DNA from: Mesorhizobium australicum WSM2073
Lineage (GTDB): Bacteria; Pseudomonadota; Alphaproteobacteria; Rhizobiales; Rhizobiaceae
Reading direction: 5' to 3'
NCBI RefSeq assembly: GCF_000230995.2
Contig: NC_019973.1
Span: forward strand, 3,548,001 to 3,612,000
Length of the DNA: 64,000 nt
Positions 1-7,851 of the stretch are shown here, one piece after another. The translations under genes and the position numbers were made by a program. Within the stretch, counting starts at the first letter, position 1. Each line of letters begins with the position of its first letter. The notes under the pieces were generated by a model, which searched no databases, was not told where the DNA came from, and saw only the letters and a program-made list of their open reading frames with translations.

Positions 1-384
1 CTCGTCGACCGCCAATGTCTCGAAGCCGTAGGCCAGCCATGCCTCCGAGGCCTCGGTGACATAGCCCTTGCCCCAGAATTCGGGAGCCAACCGCCAGCCG
101 ATCTCGATTGTGTCGGCCGGCAGCGATGGTACATCATCGGTCGCGAGGAGGCCGACGAAACCGATGCATTCGCCGGTCGCCGCAATCTCGGCCGCGGCGA
201 AGCCGTAGCCGTCCTCATCGACCCAAGCGCGGAACTCATCCATCTTGGCGTCGGCGGCGGCACGGTCGCGGCGAAACGGGAAGAACTCCATCACGCGATC
301 ATCGGAATTGATGCGATGGAACAATTCGCGGTCGCGATCCTCCCAATTGCGCAGGATCAGGCGTTCGGTACGGATTGGCTTCAT
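1..384 (-). CDS. GNAT-family N-acetyltransferase (RimJ/RimL type), 3' end outside window
   Basis: This is the first 128 residues of a GNAT acetyltransferase, which would move an acetyl group from acetyl-CoA to an amine. It opens with MKPIRTERLILRNWEDRDRE, the usual RimJ/RimL-like start, and later has a stretch resembling IGWRLAPEFWGKGYVTEA, the acetyl-CoA loop region with a GKGY motif. The C-terminus lies beyond position 1. The start ATG overlaps the serB stop as ATGA, so translation is probably coupled to serB. The substrate cannot be told from the sequence. Confidence 0.85.
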   Translation of the reverse strand, partial: MKPIRTERLILRNWEDRDRELFHRINSDDRVMEFFPFRRDRAAADAKMDEFRAWVDEDGYGFAAAEIAATGECIGFVGLLATDDVPSLPADTIEIGWRLAPEFWGKGYVTEASEAWLAYGFETLAVDE

Positions 385-1268
385 TGGACGAATTCTTCCT
401 GCCGGTAGCCCTGCAGATAGAGCAGCGCAGTGAGGTCGGCATGGTCGATCCGGACTTTTGCCTGCGCCGCGACGGAAGGCTTGGCATGCAGCGCGACACC
501 GGTTCCGGCCAGGCGGATCATGTCGAGATCGTTGGCGCCGTCGCCGACGGCGATGGCATCGGCCGGCGTTAGGCCAAGACGGGCACAGATTTCGAGCAGC
601 GCCTCGGCCTTGGCGGCGCGGCCGAGGATCGGCTCGCCGACCAGCCCGGTGAAGCGTCCGTCCTGGTCGAGAAGGCGGTTGGCGCGGTCTTCCTGAAAGC
701 CAAGCATCGCAGCGATGCGCGTCGTGAAAACCTCGAACCCACCCGAGACGAGCGCCGTCCAGGCGCCGTTGGCGCGCATGGTTTGGACCAGCGCGCGGCC
801 GCCCGAGGCCAAGGTCAGCCGATTGGCGACGATATGGTCGACGACGGCGGCATCGAGCCCCTTGAGGAGCGCCACGCGCTCGCGCAGCGCCGGCTCGAAG
901 GCGATCTCGCCGTTCATCGACCGTGCGGTGATCGCCGCGACATGATCCTTGACGCCGATCTCGTCGGCCAACTCGTCGATGCACTCCTGGTCGATCATGG
1001 TCGAGTCCATGTCGGCGAGAAGGATTTTCTTGCGGCGTGTTTCAGCCTGCTGGACGATCACGTCGACGGGCTCAGCGGCCAGTGCGGTACGAAGGCTCGC
1101 GGTCGTTTCATCGGCCTGCGCCGCTGGCGGCAGGGCAATGTCACAGGCAATGCCTTCGGCCAGCCATACGACAGCGCTTGCGCCCACCGACCGTGAGGCC
1201 ATATTCGCAAGCGATGGCGACAGAGCGCGATCGGCGGGACGGGAAACAAGCGTGGCAATGAGCGGCAT
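381..1268 (-). CDS. serB: Phosphoserine phosphatase SerB
   Basis: This enzyme performs the last step of serine biosynthesis, hydrolysing O-phosphoserine to serine in the cytoplasm. It is a HAD-superfamily protein of 295 residues. Motif I DMDST (about residues 86-90) carries the nucleophile Asp, SGG (about 175-177) is motif II, and GDGANDLDM (about 242-250) is the Mg-binding motif. The N-terminal 80 residues fit the regulatory region of long SerB proteins. I chose the ATG at 1268, where the SerB similarity begins (MPLIATLV). The reading frame stays open 47 codons further upstream, but that stretch lies over the start of miaA on the other strand. The acetyltransferase gene follows with a 4-bp overlap. 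Confidence 0.95.
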   Translation of the reverse strand: MPLIATLVSRPADRALSPSLANMASRSVGASAVVWLAEGIACDIALPPAAQADETTASLRTALAAEPVDVIVQQAETRRKKILLADMDSTMIDQECIDELADEIGVKDHVAAITARSMNGEIAFEPALRERVALLKGLDAAVVDHIVANRLTLASGGRALVQTMRANGAWTALVSGGFEVFTTRIAAMLGFQEDRANRLLDQDGRFTGLVGEPILGRAAKAEALLEICARLGLTPADAIAVGDGANDLDMIRLAGTGVALHAKPSVAAQAKVRIDHADLTALLYLQGYRQEEFVQ

Positions 1269-2223
1269 CGAGAATTCCGGCACGGATGCGGGCGAAGGCC
1301 GCGTGAAGAACGCGATCCTGATAGCCGGGCCGACCGCCAGCGGCAAGTCGGCGCTGGCGCTTGAACTGGCCGAACGCACAGGCGGCGTCATCGTCAACAC
1401 CGATTCCATGCAGGGCTATGCGGTTCTCGACGTGCTGACGGCCCGGCCGCAGGCGGCCGAGCTCGCACGAGCGCCGCATTTTCTCTATGGGCATGTCCAT
1501 CCCGGCACCGCCTACTCGACCGGCGCCTGGCTGCGCGACGTTATGAAACTCATTGATGACGGGACGCTCTCGCGGCGGCCAATCTTCGTCGGTGGCACCG
1601 GCCTCTACTTTCGTGCGCTGTCTGAAGGGATTTCGGAAATGCCTGATATTCCGCAACGGATACGCGACCGCTGGCGCTACGAATTGAAGGAGCAAGGCGC
1701 GGTCAAGCTGCATGCCTTGCTGCTACGCGAGGATTCGAGCGTCGCCATGCAGTTGAAGCCAACCGACAGTCAGCGCATCGTGCGGGCGCTCGAGGTGCTC
1801 GACGCCTCCGGCCGGTCGATCTTGGACTGGCAGGCAGAGCGCGGCCTCCCGCTCATCGACAGGCCGAGCGCGCATTTCCTGGTCGTCGAGCCGGATCGGG
1901 CAGCATTGGTTGACCGCATCGAAAGGCGTTTCGACCAGATGCTGGACAAGGGCGCGCTGGAGGAAGTCAAGCAGCTTGCGGCCCTTCGTCTGGATCCAGA
2001 CCTGCCGGCGATGAAGGCGATCGGGGTTCGCGAGCTCCAGGCCGCGATCTCAGGGCAGTCGAGCTTTCCCGAGGCGATCGAGCGCGCCAAGATCGCGACA
2101 AGGCAATATGCCAAGCGGCAAGCCACCTGGTTTCGCCATCAGCTGGGGCCGGAATGGCAGAGACTTCGCCCCGGTGACGATCTCGAAACCACGATCCAAA
2201 CACTTGTTGCTAATGCAACTTAA
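1258..2223 (+). CDS. miaA: tRNA dimethylallyltransferase MiaA
   Basis: MiaA transfers a dimethylallyl group to N6 of A37 in tRNAs that read codons starting with U. The P-loop GPTASGKS lies at about residues 24-31, followed by NTDSMQGY and, further on, the FVGGTGLYF and KPTDSQRIVRALEV segments typical of the family. The 321 residues fit the family (about 310). With the ATG at 1258 its 5' end overlaps the divergent serB start by 11 bp. A GTG at 1303, just before the KNAILIAGP core, would remove that overlap and is a real alternative. Confidence 0.95.
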   Translation: MSGIENSGTDAGEGRVKNAILIAGPTASGKSALALELAERTGGVIVNTDSMQGYAVLDVLTARPQAAELARAPHFLYGHVHPGTAYSTGAWLRDVMKLIDDGTLSRRPIFVGGTGLYFRALSEGISEMPDIPQRIRDRWRYELKEQGAVKLHALLLREDSSVAMQLKPTDSQRIVRALEVLDASGRSILDWQAERGLPLIDRPSAHFLVVEPDRAALVDRIERRFDQMLDKGALEEVKQLAALRLDPDLPAMKAIGVRELQAAISGQSSFPEAIERAKIATRQYAKRQATWFRHQLGPEWQRLRPGDDLETTIQTLVANAT

Positions 2224-2328
2224 AAAGTTGCCCCTGAGGGAAGGGTTCTCGCCGAAGTTGTCGGAATTAACGCTCCGTAAGTCGGTCCCTGCGATAAGGT
2301 CATGGGGTATTTTTCCATCGGGGAGCAG

Positions 2329-3123
2329 ATGCGTTTCCACAAAGCGGAATCCGCTTTTTTCGTCTTTATCTTCGTGATCCTGGCTGCTGGCCTGGTGACC
2401 CTGCACGCCTATGGGCAACTGCAATCCTTCGCCACTGAACTCCATACGGCCTCCGGCCTGGACAAGGTCATCTACCTCAACAAGCTCCTGTTCGCGACTG
2501 GCGTACTGCTCGCCACCGCGCTGTTTTTCGGCATCTTCTTCATCTATCCGCTGATCCGCAAGCAGGCGACCGAAGAGGGCAAGTTGCGCGCCATGACGGT
2601 GTCGCTCAGCGCCCGCTCCGAAACGCTCGAGCATGCCGCCCTGACCGACGGCCTGACCGGCATGCAGAACCGGCGCTATTTCGACGACGCGCTGAAGGAA
2701 TATCTCGAGGAGTTCCGGCGCATCGAAAAACCGGTCGGGCTGATGATCCTCGATCTCGACCATTTCAAGCAGGTCAACGACACGCACGGCCACGATGTCG
2801 GCGACGAGGTGCTCAAGGCTGTCGCCAGATGCCTCAAGGACATGACACGTTTCCACGATGTGGTGGCGCGCCTGGGTGGTGAGGAGTTCGCCGTGGTCAC
2901 GCCCAACATGGAGGCGGCCCTTCTGGCCAAATTCGCTGAGCGCATCCGCAAGGCGATCGCCAACATGTCGATCCTCTCCGGCAACAATGTCCGGCTCAAG
3001 ATCACCACCAGCGTCGGGCTTGCCGTCTGGGATCGCAAGGAAACGGCGGAGGAATTCTATCGCCGCGCCGACCGCCAGCTCTACGAAGCCAAAAGGCAAG
3101 GCCGCAACCGCGTCTGCGCCTAA
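2329..3123 (+). CDS. Membrane-anchored diguanylate cyclase (GGDEF)
   Basis: The protein should make cyclic di-GMP from two GTP at the inner membrane. Two hydrophobic segments (about residues 8-28 and 53-76) flank a short periplasmic loop, followed by a GGDEF domain (about 100-262). The active-site motif is GGEEF (183-187), so the cyclase should be active. An RxxD inhibitory site, RFHD (174-177), sits five residues before it, which predicts product inhibition. There is no EAL domain. I prefer the ATG at 2329 because GGGGAG lies just upstream; an in-frame ATG at 2302 would add nine residues. The input signal is unknown. Confidence 0.92.
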   Translation: MRFHKAESAFFVFIFVILAAGLVTLHAYGQLQSFATELHTASGLDKVIYLNKLLFATGVLLATALFFGIFFIYPLIRKQATEEGKLRAMTVSLSARSETLEHAALTDGLTGMQNRRYFDDALKEYLEEFRRIEKPVGLMILDLDHFKQVNDTHGHDVGDEVLKAVARCLKDMTRFHDVVARLGGEEFAVVTPNMEAALLAKFAERIRKAIANMSILSGNNVRLKITTSVGLAVWDRKETAEEFYRRADRQLYEAKRQGRNRVCA

Positions 3124-3128
3124 GATCC

Positions 3129-3147
3129 CATCACTGAATTCGTGATG
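3129..3147 (+). terminator. Short hairpin just after the GGDEF gene
   Basis: A 6-bp stem CATCAC/GTGATG around a 7-nt loop lies 5 bp after the stop codon of the diguanylate cyclase gene. No T-run follows, so it is at best a weak or Rho-assisted terminator. Confidence 0.3.
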
Positions 3148-3177
3148 CTGGCCGCTTGATGCCGGCTTCTGCGCTTC

Positions 3178-3241
3178 CGGCCTTCGCCGGCCGAAGCACT
3201 TATGAGACGTTGCGCTTTAAGGCTGCGGCCGGCGAAGGCCG
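3178..3241. repeat. Inverted repeat between convergent genes
   Basis: Two perfect 16-nt arms, CGGCCTTCGCCGGCCG at 3178-3193 and its reverse complement at 3226-3241, are separated by 32 nt. They lie in the 253-bp gap between the convergent GGDEF and HerA-like genes. The arms could form a large hairpin that ends transcription from both sides, or be a copy of a dispersed palindromic repeat. I see nothing else in this gap. Confidence 0.55.
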
Positions 3242-3376
3242 ATGCTCGCGGACCAAAACACCAATCGGCTCAGCCTGACCAACTCCCTGACGGGCTTCGC
3301 CCAAGCTTTCCGACGAAGACGGGATAGGCCGCTTGCACGGATTCTCGGGACTATTCATGGAGGCCTGACGCTCAGC

Positions 3377-5227
3377 TCAATCGTTCTGCGGGCGCAGGCC
3401 GAAGGTGGCGGGTTTGAGGCCGTAGCGTGTGTCGAAATCTTCGTCCGACTGCACGCGCGCCGCCGCCGGCGCTTTGCGGTAGTCGGGGTCGCCCGCCTGC
3501 CGGCCGGAATCGACCACCTCGGCGAAAGCCATCGCCTGGCTCTGCGGTTTCGGCACGTTACGCAGCCGCTCCACGATCGCCACCAGGTCGACCTCGCCGG
3601 CCTTGGACGTCACGTCTTCCTCGCGCTTGGCCGTGCCTGGAAGCAGGTGAGCGGGCAGTCTTTCGAATTTCAGCCGCATGGTCGTCGCCACGCCTTCGCC
3701 GAAGGCGATCGCTTCGCGCTGGCCCATGGAGGACAGGAACGCGAGCGTGGAGGCAGAAGAGTCGGCGATTGCCGAGCGGATGATCGCCTGGTCCTGCTCG
3801 TTGGCGAGCCGCATGGCGAAGAAGGTCGAGCACTGCGAGAGAATGGTCGGGTCGAGCTCGCCGGGGCGCTGGGTGACGACGCCGAGATAGCAACCATATT
3901 TGCGGCCTTCCTTGGCGATGCGCGACAGCGCGTGCCGGGTCGGCGCGAAGCCGAGACGCGCATCGGCGGGCATGTAGCGGTGCGCTTCCTCGCATAGGAA
4001 CAACAGCTGCAGCTTGCCTTCGCTCCACAGAGCAAGGTCGAAGGCCAGACGCGCCAGCACCGAGCAGACGGAATTGACCACTTCCGACGGCATGCCGGCC
4101 ATCTCGAAGCAGGTCACCGGACGGCCATGATGCGGCACGCGGAAGATGTTGCCGATCGTTTCGTGGATGGTGTCCTCGATCAGGCGCGAATTGAACATGA
4201 AGCGGTAGCGCGGATCGGCCGCCGCCGATTCGATGCGTGTCTTCAGCGATTTGAGGGTCGGACGATCGGTCTTGCTTTCGAGCATGCCCATGCGCTCGTC
4301 GATCTGCTTGAGCAGGTCGGCGATGCGGTAGGGCACCGGCGTATCGGCGGTCAGCGCATCGCTGCCGCGCCTCAGGTAGGCGCCTGAACCGGGGTTGCGA
4401 TAGAGGTTCTTGGCGAGCGGAATGAGGTCGCGAAGGGCATCGATCTCTTCCGGCACCGTCTCGCGTCCGCGAAACAGCACTTCGGCGAATTCCTCCATCG
4501 TGAACATCCAGAACGGCAGGTCGAGCGTCTTGGAATCGACCCTGACGCAATATTCTGGCAGCGAGGCCGCGAACTCGTTGTGCGGATCGAGGATCAGGAT
4601 GCGCAGGTCCGGTCGCGCCGCGATCGACTTGCGCAGCAGCAGCGACACCGCTGTCGACTTGCCGACGCCGGTCGTGCCGACAATGGCGAAGTGGCGCGCC
4701 AGCGTGTCATCGATGGCGATGTTGGCGGCGATCGCCTCGTCCTGCGCCAGCGAGCCGATGGTGATCGAATGGCGGCCGGCCAGGTCATAGACCGCCTGCA
4801 GGTCGCGGGTGCGGATGCGGTGCGCGACAGCGCCGATATGCGGATAGATGGTGATGCCGCGGTCGAAGATCGGCTTGGCCCCGGGTTCGGCGCCGTCACG
4901 GACTTCGCCGATCAGCTCGATGCTGACCTCGATGGCGTTCTTGCCGTCACTGTTCCAGGCCAGATCCGACTTGCCGATCGCGTAGACCAGGCCGACGGTT
5001 CGCGTCGTGCCAAGATTGATCGAGATCATCTTGCCGACCGTCCACAGGCCGGTGATCGCGCCGTCGGCGTCGTCGGCATAGGCGCTGATGGTGGCGCGCG
5101 CACCGTCGCATTGCACGACATTGCCCAGGATGCGCTTGTCGTGCTGGTCGGCTGTGCGGCGCTCCTGCGATGTCGGTTCTCCGACCGAAGCTTCGCGTTC
5201 GACATACATGGACAGGCCAATCCCCAT
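3377..5227 (-). CDS. HerA-like ATPase (DUF87 family)
   Basis: This is a FtsK-HerA superfamily ATPase of 616 residues, expected to form hexamers that translocate DNA. Walker A GTTGVGKST lies at 184-192, and a Walker B-type LLFLCEEAH lies at 408-416. The N-terminal 150 residues form the HerA/ATP-synthase barrel-like domain. Archaeal HerA works with the NurA nuclease in DNA end resection. No NurA-like, SIR2 or other nuclease gene is next to it here, so its partner is not visible. The gene stands alone, convergent with the GGDEF gene and divergent from the XRE-cupin regulator. Bacterial stand-alone homologues are common and mostly uncharacterised. Confidence 0.88.
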   Translation of the reverse strand: MGIGLSMYVEREASVGEPTSQERRTADQHDKRILGNVVQCDGARATISAYADDADGAITGLWTVGKMISINLGTTRTVGLVYAIGKSDLAWNSDGKNAIEVSIELIGEVRDGAEPGAKPIFDRGITIYPHIGAVAHRIRTRDLQAVYDLAGRHSITIGSLAQDEAIAANIAIDDTLARHFAIVGTTGVGKSTAVSLLLRKSIAARPDLRILILDPHNEFAASLPEYCVRVDSKTLDLPFWMFTMEEFAEVLFRGRETVPEEIDALRDLIPLAKNLYRNPGSGAYLRRGSDALTADTPVPYRIADLLKQIDERMGMLESKTDRPTLKSLKTRIESAAADPRYRFMFNSRLIEDTIHETIGNIFRVPHHGRPVTCFEMAGMPSEVVNSVCSVLARLAFDLALWSEGKLQLLFLCEEAHRYMPADARLGFAPTRHALSRIAKEGRKYGCYLGVVTQRPGELDPTILSQCSTFFAMRLANEQDQAIIRSAIADSSASTLAFLSSMGQREAIAFGEGVATTMRLKFERLPAHLLPGTAKREEDVTSKAGEVDLVAIVERLRNVPKPQSQAMAFAEVVDSGRQAGDPDYRKAPAAARVQSDEDFDTRYGLKPATFGLRPQND

Positions 5228-5329
5228 TTCCCTTGAGGCCGTACCCTACAGAAACGGGGTTAAGGTCGGATGAGGTCGGATGGTGTAGAGAGGATTAAGG
5301 TCCTGGTGAAAATTGCTTTGAAATGGCTC

Positions 5330-5357
5330 TTCACGCACTTATTGGTTTCGTTATAAT
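5330..5357 (+). promoter_or_regulatory. Candidate promoter of the XRE-cupin gene, giving a leaderless mRNA
   Basis: TATAAT at 5352-5357 is a perfect -10 box, with TTCACG 16 bp upstream as a 4/6 -35 match. The expected transcription start, about 7 nt downstream, falls on the ATG at 5364. No Shine-Dalgarno sequence precedes that ATG. Upstream, AGGTCGGATG is repeated in tandem at 5263-5282. Confidence 0.5.
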
Positions 5358-5363
5358 GGACGA

Positions 5364-5927
5364 ATGGATGATATAGCGAACGACATTTCCTCGACCATCG
5401 GCAGGCGTATCCATACCGAAAGGACCATGCGGGACTGGTCGCTGGCCGAACTCGCCGAACAGTCCGGTGTTTCCAAGGCAATGCTGAGCACGATCGAGCG
5501 TGGCGTGACCAGCCCGACGGCGGCACTTCTGGTGCGCATAGCGGCGGCCTTCGGCATGACGCTCTCGACCCTCATCGCACGGGCGGAATTGCAGGGCGGC
5601 GGGCTGCTGCGCGCAGCCGGCCAGCCAGTGTGGCGCGACCCCGACACAGGCTATGTCAGGCGGCATTTGTCGCCGGCCTGCGACATGCCGCTCGAACTGA
5701 TCAAGGTCCATCTGCCGGCGGGCGCGAAGGTCAGCTTGCCGGCGGCTTCCTACGCCTTCATCAAGCAGCAGATCTGGCTGATCTCGGGAAAACTCGAATT
5801 CACCGAGGGTGACCAGGTGCACAGGCTCGAACCGGGCGACTGCCTGGCGCTCGGAGCGCCGTCGGATTGCACCTTTCATGCGCTGGAGCCGGGCGCCGAT
5901 TATCTCGTCGCCCTGGTCAGGAGCTGA
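5364..5927 (+). CDS. XRE-family transcriptional regulator with C-terminal cupin domain
   Basis: The 187-residue protein has a helix-turn-helix of the XRE/SinR type (about residues 12-70, with SLAELAEQSGVSKAMLSTIE) joined to a cupin fold (about 105-185) that normally senses a small ligand. This layout is that of PuuR/SutR-like regulators, which often control neighbouring metabolic genes and themselves. Two genes, a small protein and an acetyltransferase, follow closely and are likely in the same transcript. The ATG at 5364 lies directly after a perfect -10 box, so the mRNA may be leaderless. The ligand is unknown. Confidence 0.9.
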   Translation: MDDIANDISSTIGRRIHTERTMRDWSLAELAEQSGVSKAMLSTIERGVTSPTAALLVRIAAAFGMTLSTLIARAELQGGGLLRAAGQPVWRDPDTGYVRRHLSPACDMPLELIKVHLPAGAKVSLPAASYAFIKQQIWLISGKLEFTEGDQVHRLEPGDCLALGAPSDCTFHALEPGADYLVALVRS

Positions 5928-5931
5928 CGTC

Positions 5932-6240
5932 ATGGCACGACGGCCAAAGCGCTCCCACAATGGGGGGCCGCCTCTTGACGACTACAAGGGGCCGCCATGG
6001 GGCAAGGGCGATCCATACATCTTCCTGGCCTGGCAGGCCGCGCACGCCAATGCATGGAAGGCGCCGAGCCGCGAAGTCATGCTGATGCGGATGGACAAGG
6101 CCGAACGGCTGGGGCTGACCTATGAGGAGTACACGCTCGAGATCCTGGAGCGCGGTCGGCATCTCAAGGAAGAAGACACCGAACGCATCGGCGCCATCAA
6201 GGCCGCGCGCAAGCGGCGGCGTGTGCGCCATCTCGACTGA
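5932..6240 (+). CDS. Small conserved hypothetical protein
   Basis: The 102-residue basic, soluble protein begins MARRPKRSHNGGPPLDD and ends in a run of Arg/Lys (KAARKRRRVRHLD). It has no membrane segment or motif I can name. A GGAG lies 9 nt before the ATG, and the gene starts 4 nt after the XRE-cupin stop, so the two are probably co-transcribed. The Pro/Gly-rich N-terminus and charged helical C-terminus resemble small rhizobial proteins of unknown function. I cannot assign a role. Confidence 0.75.
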   Translation: MARRPKRSHNGGPPLDDYKGPPWGKGDPYIFLAWQAAHANAWKAPSREVMLMRMDKAERLGLTYEEYTLEILERGRHLKEEDTERIGAIKAARKRRRVRHLD

Positions 6241-6282
6241 AGCGGCGCTGTCGACCCATCAATCGTTTCCAGAGGACCAGGT

Positions 6283-6813
6283 ATGAACGTCATAGAAATC
6301 GGGCCGTTGACCGCAAGCCGGGAAACACTCGCACAGCTGACCGATCTGCTGGTCGAAACGGTTGCCGCCGGCGGATCGGTCAGCTTCATGCATCCGCTGG
6401 CGTTGGATGTTGCCAGCGCGTTCTGGGAGACGTCGCTGGCCGCGGCGGCACGAGGGCAAAGAATGGTGCTTGGGGCATGGGACGGCGGCGCTCTGGTCGG
6501 CACCGTCACCCTGCTGCTCGACTGTCCGCCCAATCAGCCGCATCGGGCCGAGATCGCCAAGCTGATGACATCGGTCGGGCAGCGGGGCAGGGGTGTCGGG
6601 ACGCGCCTGATGCGAGCCGCCGAACGCCTCGCGGCGGAGAAGGGACGCACGCTGCTGGTTCTGGATACGGCGAGCGAAGAGGGTGCGTCGGGACTTTATG
6701 AGAAGCTTGGCTTCACCTTGGCCGGCGAAGTTCCGGACTATGCGCTGAAGCCGCATGGCGGGCTGACGGGCACGCTGATCTACTGGAAGCGCATCGGCAC
6801 AGCGTCGCGGTAA
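6283..6813 (+). CDS. GNAT-family N-acetyltransferase
   Basis: The 176-residue protein carries the acetyl-CoA pyrophosphate-binding motif QRGRGVGT (about residues 100-107), followed by an amphipathic helix and the C-terminal ASGLYEKLGF segment typical of GNAT enzymes that acetylate small amines. AGAGGA lies 7 nt upstream of the ATG. It is the third gene of a likely operon with the XRE-cupin regulator, whose ligand may be related to its substrate. It converges on the LysR gene with only a 10-bp gap. Confidence 0.9.
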   Translation: MNVIEIGPLTASRETLAQLTDLLVETVAAGGSVSFMHPLALDVASAFWETSLAAAARGQRMVLGAWDGGALVGTVTLLLDCPPNQPHRAEIAKLMTSVGQRGRGVGTRLMRAAERLAAEKGRTLLVLDTASEEGASGLYEKLGFTLAGEVPDYALKPHGGLTGTLIYWKRIGTASR

Positions 6814-6823
6814 CGCCAGTCAC

Positions 6824-7705
6824 TCATGCCTTCCCGGCGAGGCGCTTCAGCAGCCAATGGCGGAAATCCTGCTCGGCGCTGGTCAGGTGCGCGGTCGACG
6901 GCCCCGTCAGGAAATGCCCTGACGTGCTGGGCAGCTCAAAAACGGAAAGCCGGACCAGCGCTCCGCCGTCGAGCGCCGCGTCGATTAGGGGCCGCGACCC
7001 AAGGAGGACGCCGGCACCGGCGCTCGCCGCATGCATGGCGGCAACGAAACTGTCGAAGCGATGCGAGCGCCGGGGATGGCCGGCCAATCCGGCCGCCGCG
7101 AACCATTCGGCCCACATCTCGCGTGCGCCGGCCACCAGAAGCAGCGGCAGCGATGTCCAGTCGGCGGCACTGGCCAAGGCCGGGCTTGCCACCGGCACAA
7201 GCCGCTCGGCGGTCAGCCTCTCGGCCTCGCGTCCGGGAAAGGATCCGTTGCCGAAACGGATGTCGAGCGCCGAGCCTGGCAAATCGTAGTCGGTCGGGCG
7301 ATGGATCGTCACCAGATCAAGCTGGATGCGCGGCAGCGCCTCGGCGAGGTCGGGCAGCGCCGGAACCAGCGCCAGCAGCGCAAACGAGATCGGCACCCGG
7401 AGCGAGACGGTCTGGACGGCGCGCGGTTCGAACAGTTCCGTGGTGCTGCTGCCAATGGTGGCGAAGGCCGACTGGATGTGGGGCAGGTAGGCGGCACCTT
7501 CCGGCGACAGCGCGACCCCACGCGCCAGCCGCGAGAACAGACGCGTCTTCAGCCTTTCCTCGAGCAGCCGGATGTGCTGGCTGACGGCCGCCTGGGTCAG
7601 GCCGAGTTCGGCTGCCGCCGCGGTGAAGTTCGACAGCCGTGCCGCAGCCTCGAAACTGCGCAGCCAGTCGAGTGGAGGAAGGGTAGGAGCGGTTCGCCGT
7701 GCCAT
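6824..7705 (-). CDS. LysR-family transcriptional regulator (GcvA-like)
   Basis: The 293-residue regulator has an N-terminal winged helix-turn-helix (about residues 10-68, [18 protein letters not shown]) and a LysR substrate-binding domain. The LSNFTAAA and [14 protein letters not shown] segments resemble GcvA-type regulators. It is divergent from the gamma-butyrobetaine-hydroxylase-like gene, so it probably controls that gene and itself through the 117-bp shared region, which holds a 14-bp palindrome. The ATG at 7705 is preferred; another in-frame ATG eight codons upstream exists. The inducer might be a trimethylammonium phosphonate if the neighbouring genes are TmpA/TmpB. Confidence 0.9.
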   Translation of the reverse strand: MARRTAPTLPPLDWLRSFEAAARLSNFTAAAAELGLTQAAVSQHIRLLEERLKTRLFSRLARGVALSPEGAAYLPHIQSAFATIGSSTTELFEPRAVQTVSLRVPISFALLALVPALPDLAEALPRIQLDLVTIHRPTDYDLPGSALDIRFGNGSFPGREAERLTAERLVPVASPALASAADWTSLPLLLVAGAREMWAEWFAAAGLAGHPRRSHRFDSFVAAMHAASAGAGVLLGSRPLIDAALDGGALVRLSVFELPSTSGHFLTGPSTAHLTSAEQDFRHWLLKRLAGKA

Positions 7706-7735
7706 TACCAAATCGCTGCCATTGGCCAAAAAATG

Positions 7736-7749
7736 ATAATTGGAATTAT
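7736..7749. promoter_or_regulatory. Palindrome in the LysR/oxygenase divergent promoter
   Basis: ATAATTGGAATTAT is a perfect inverted repeat (6-bp arms, 2-bp centre) about 30 bp from the LysR start codon and 87 bp from the oxygenase start. Its position and AT-rich symmetry suit a LysR-type binding site, but I cannot confirm that the regulator binds it. Confidence 0.45.
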
Positions 7750-7767
7750 ACCTTTCGGGAGGTCAAC

Positions 7768-7851
7768 ATGCAATCCAAACCACGGCACGACCGTGGGCAA
7801 CAAGGCGACAGGACGGATTTCCATGCTCACCCACGTGCTGGTTGGCGATGA
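7768..7851 (+). CDS. Possible 27-codon upstream ORF overlapping the oxygenase start
   Basis: An ATG at 7768 is preceded by a strong Shine-Dalgarno GGGAGG five bases upstream. It opens a 27-codon frame that runs over the oxygenase start (7823) in a different frame and stops at TGA 7849-7851. The peptide ([10 protein letters not shown]...) has no recognisable features. It is the best ribosome binding site in this region, whereas the oxygenase start has a weak one. It may be a leader that couples or tunes oxygenase translation, or it may be chance. Confidence 0.35.
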   Translation: MQSKPRHDRGQQGDRTDFHAHPRAGWR

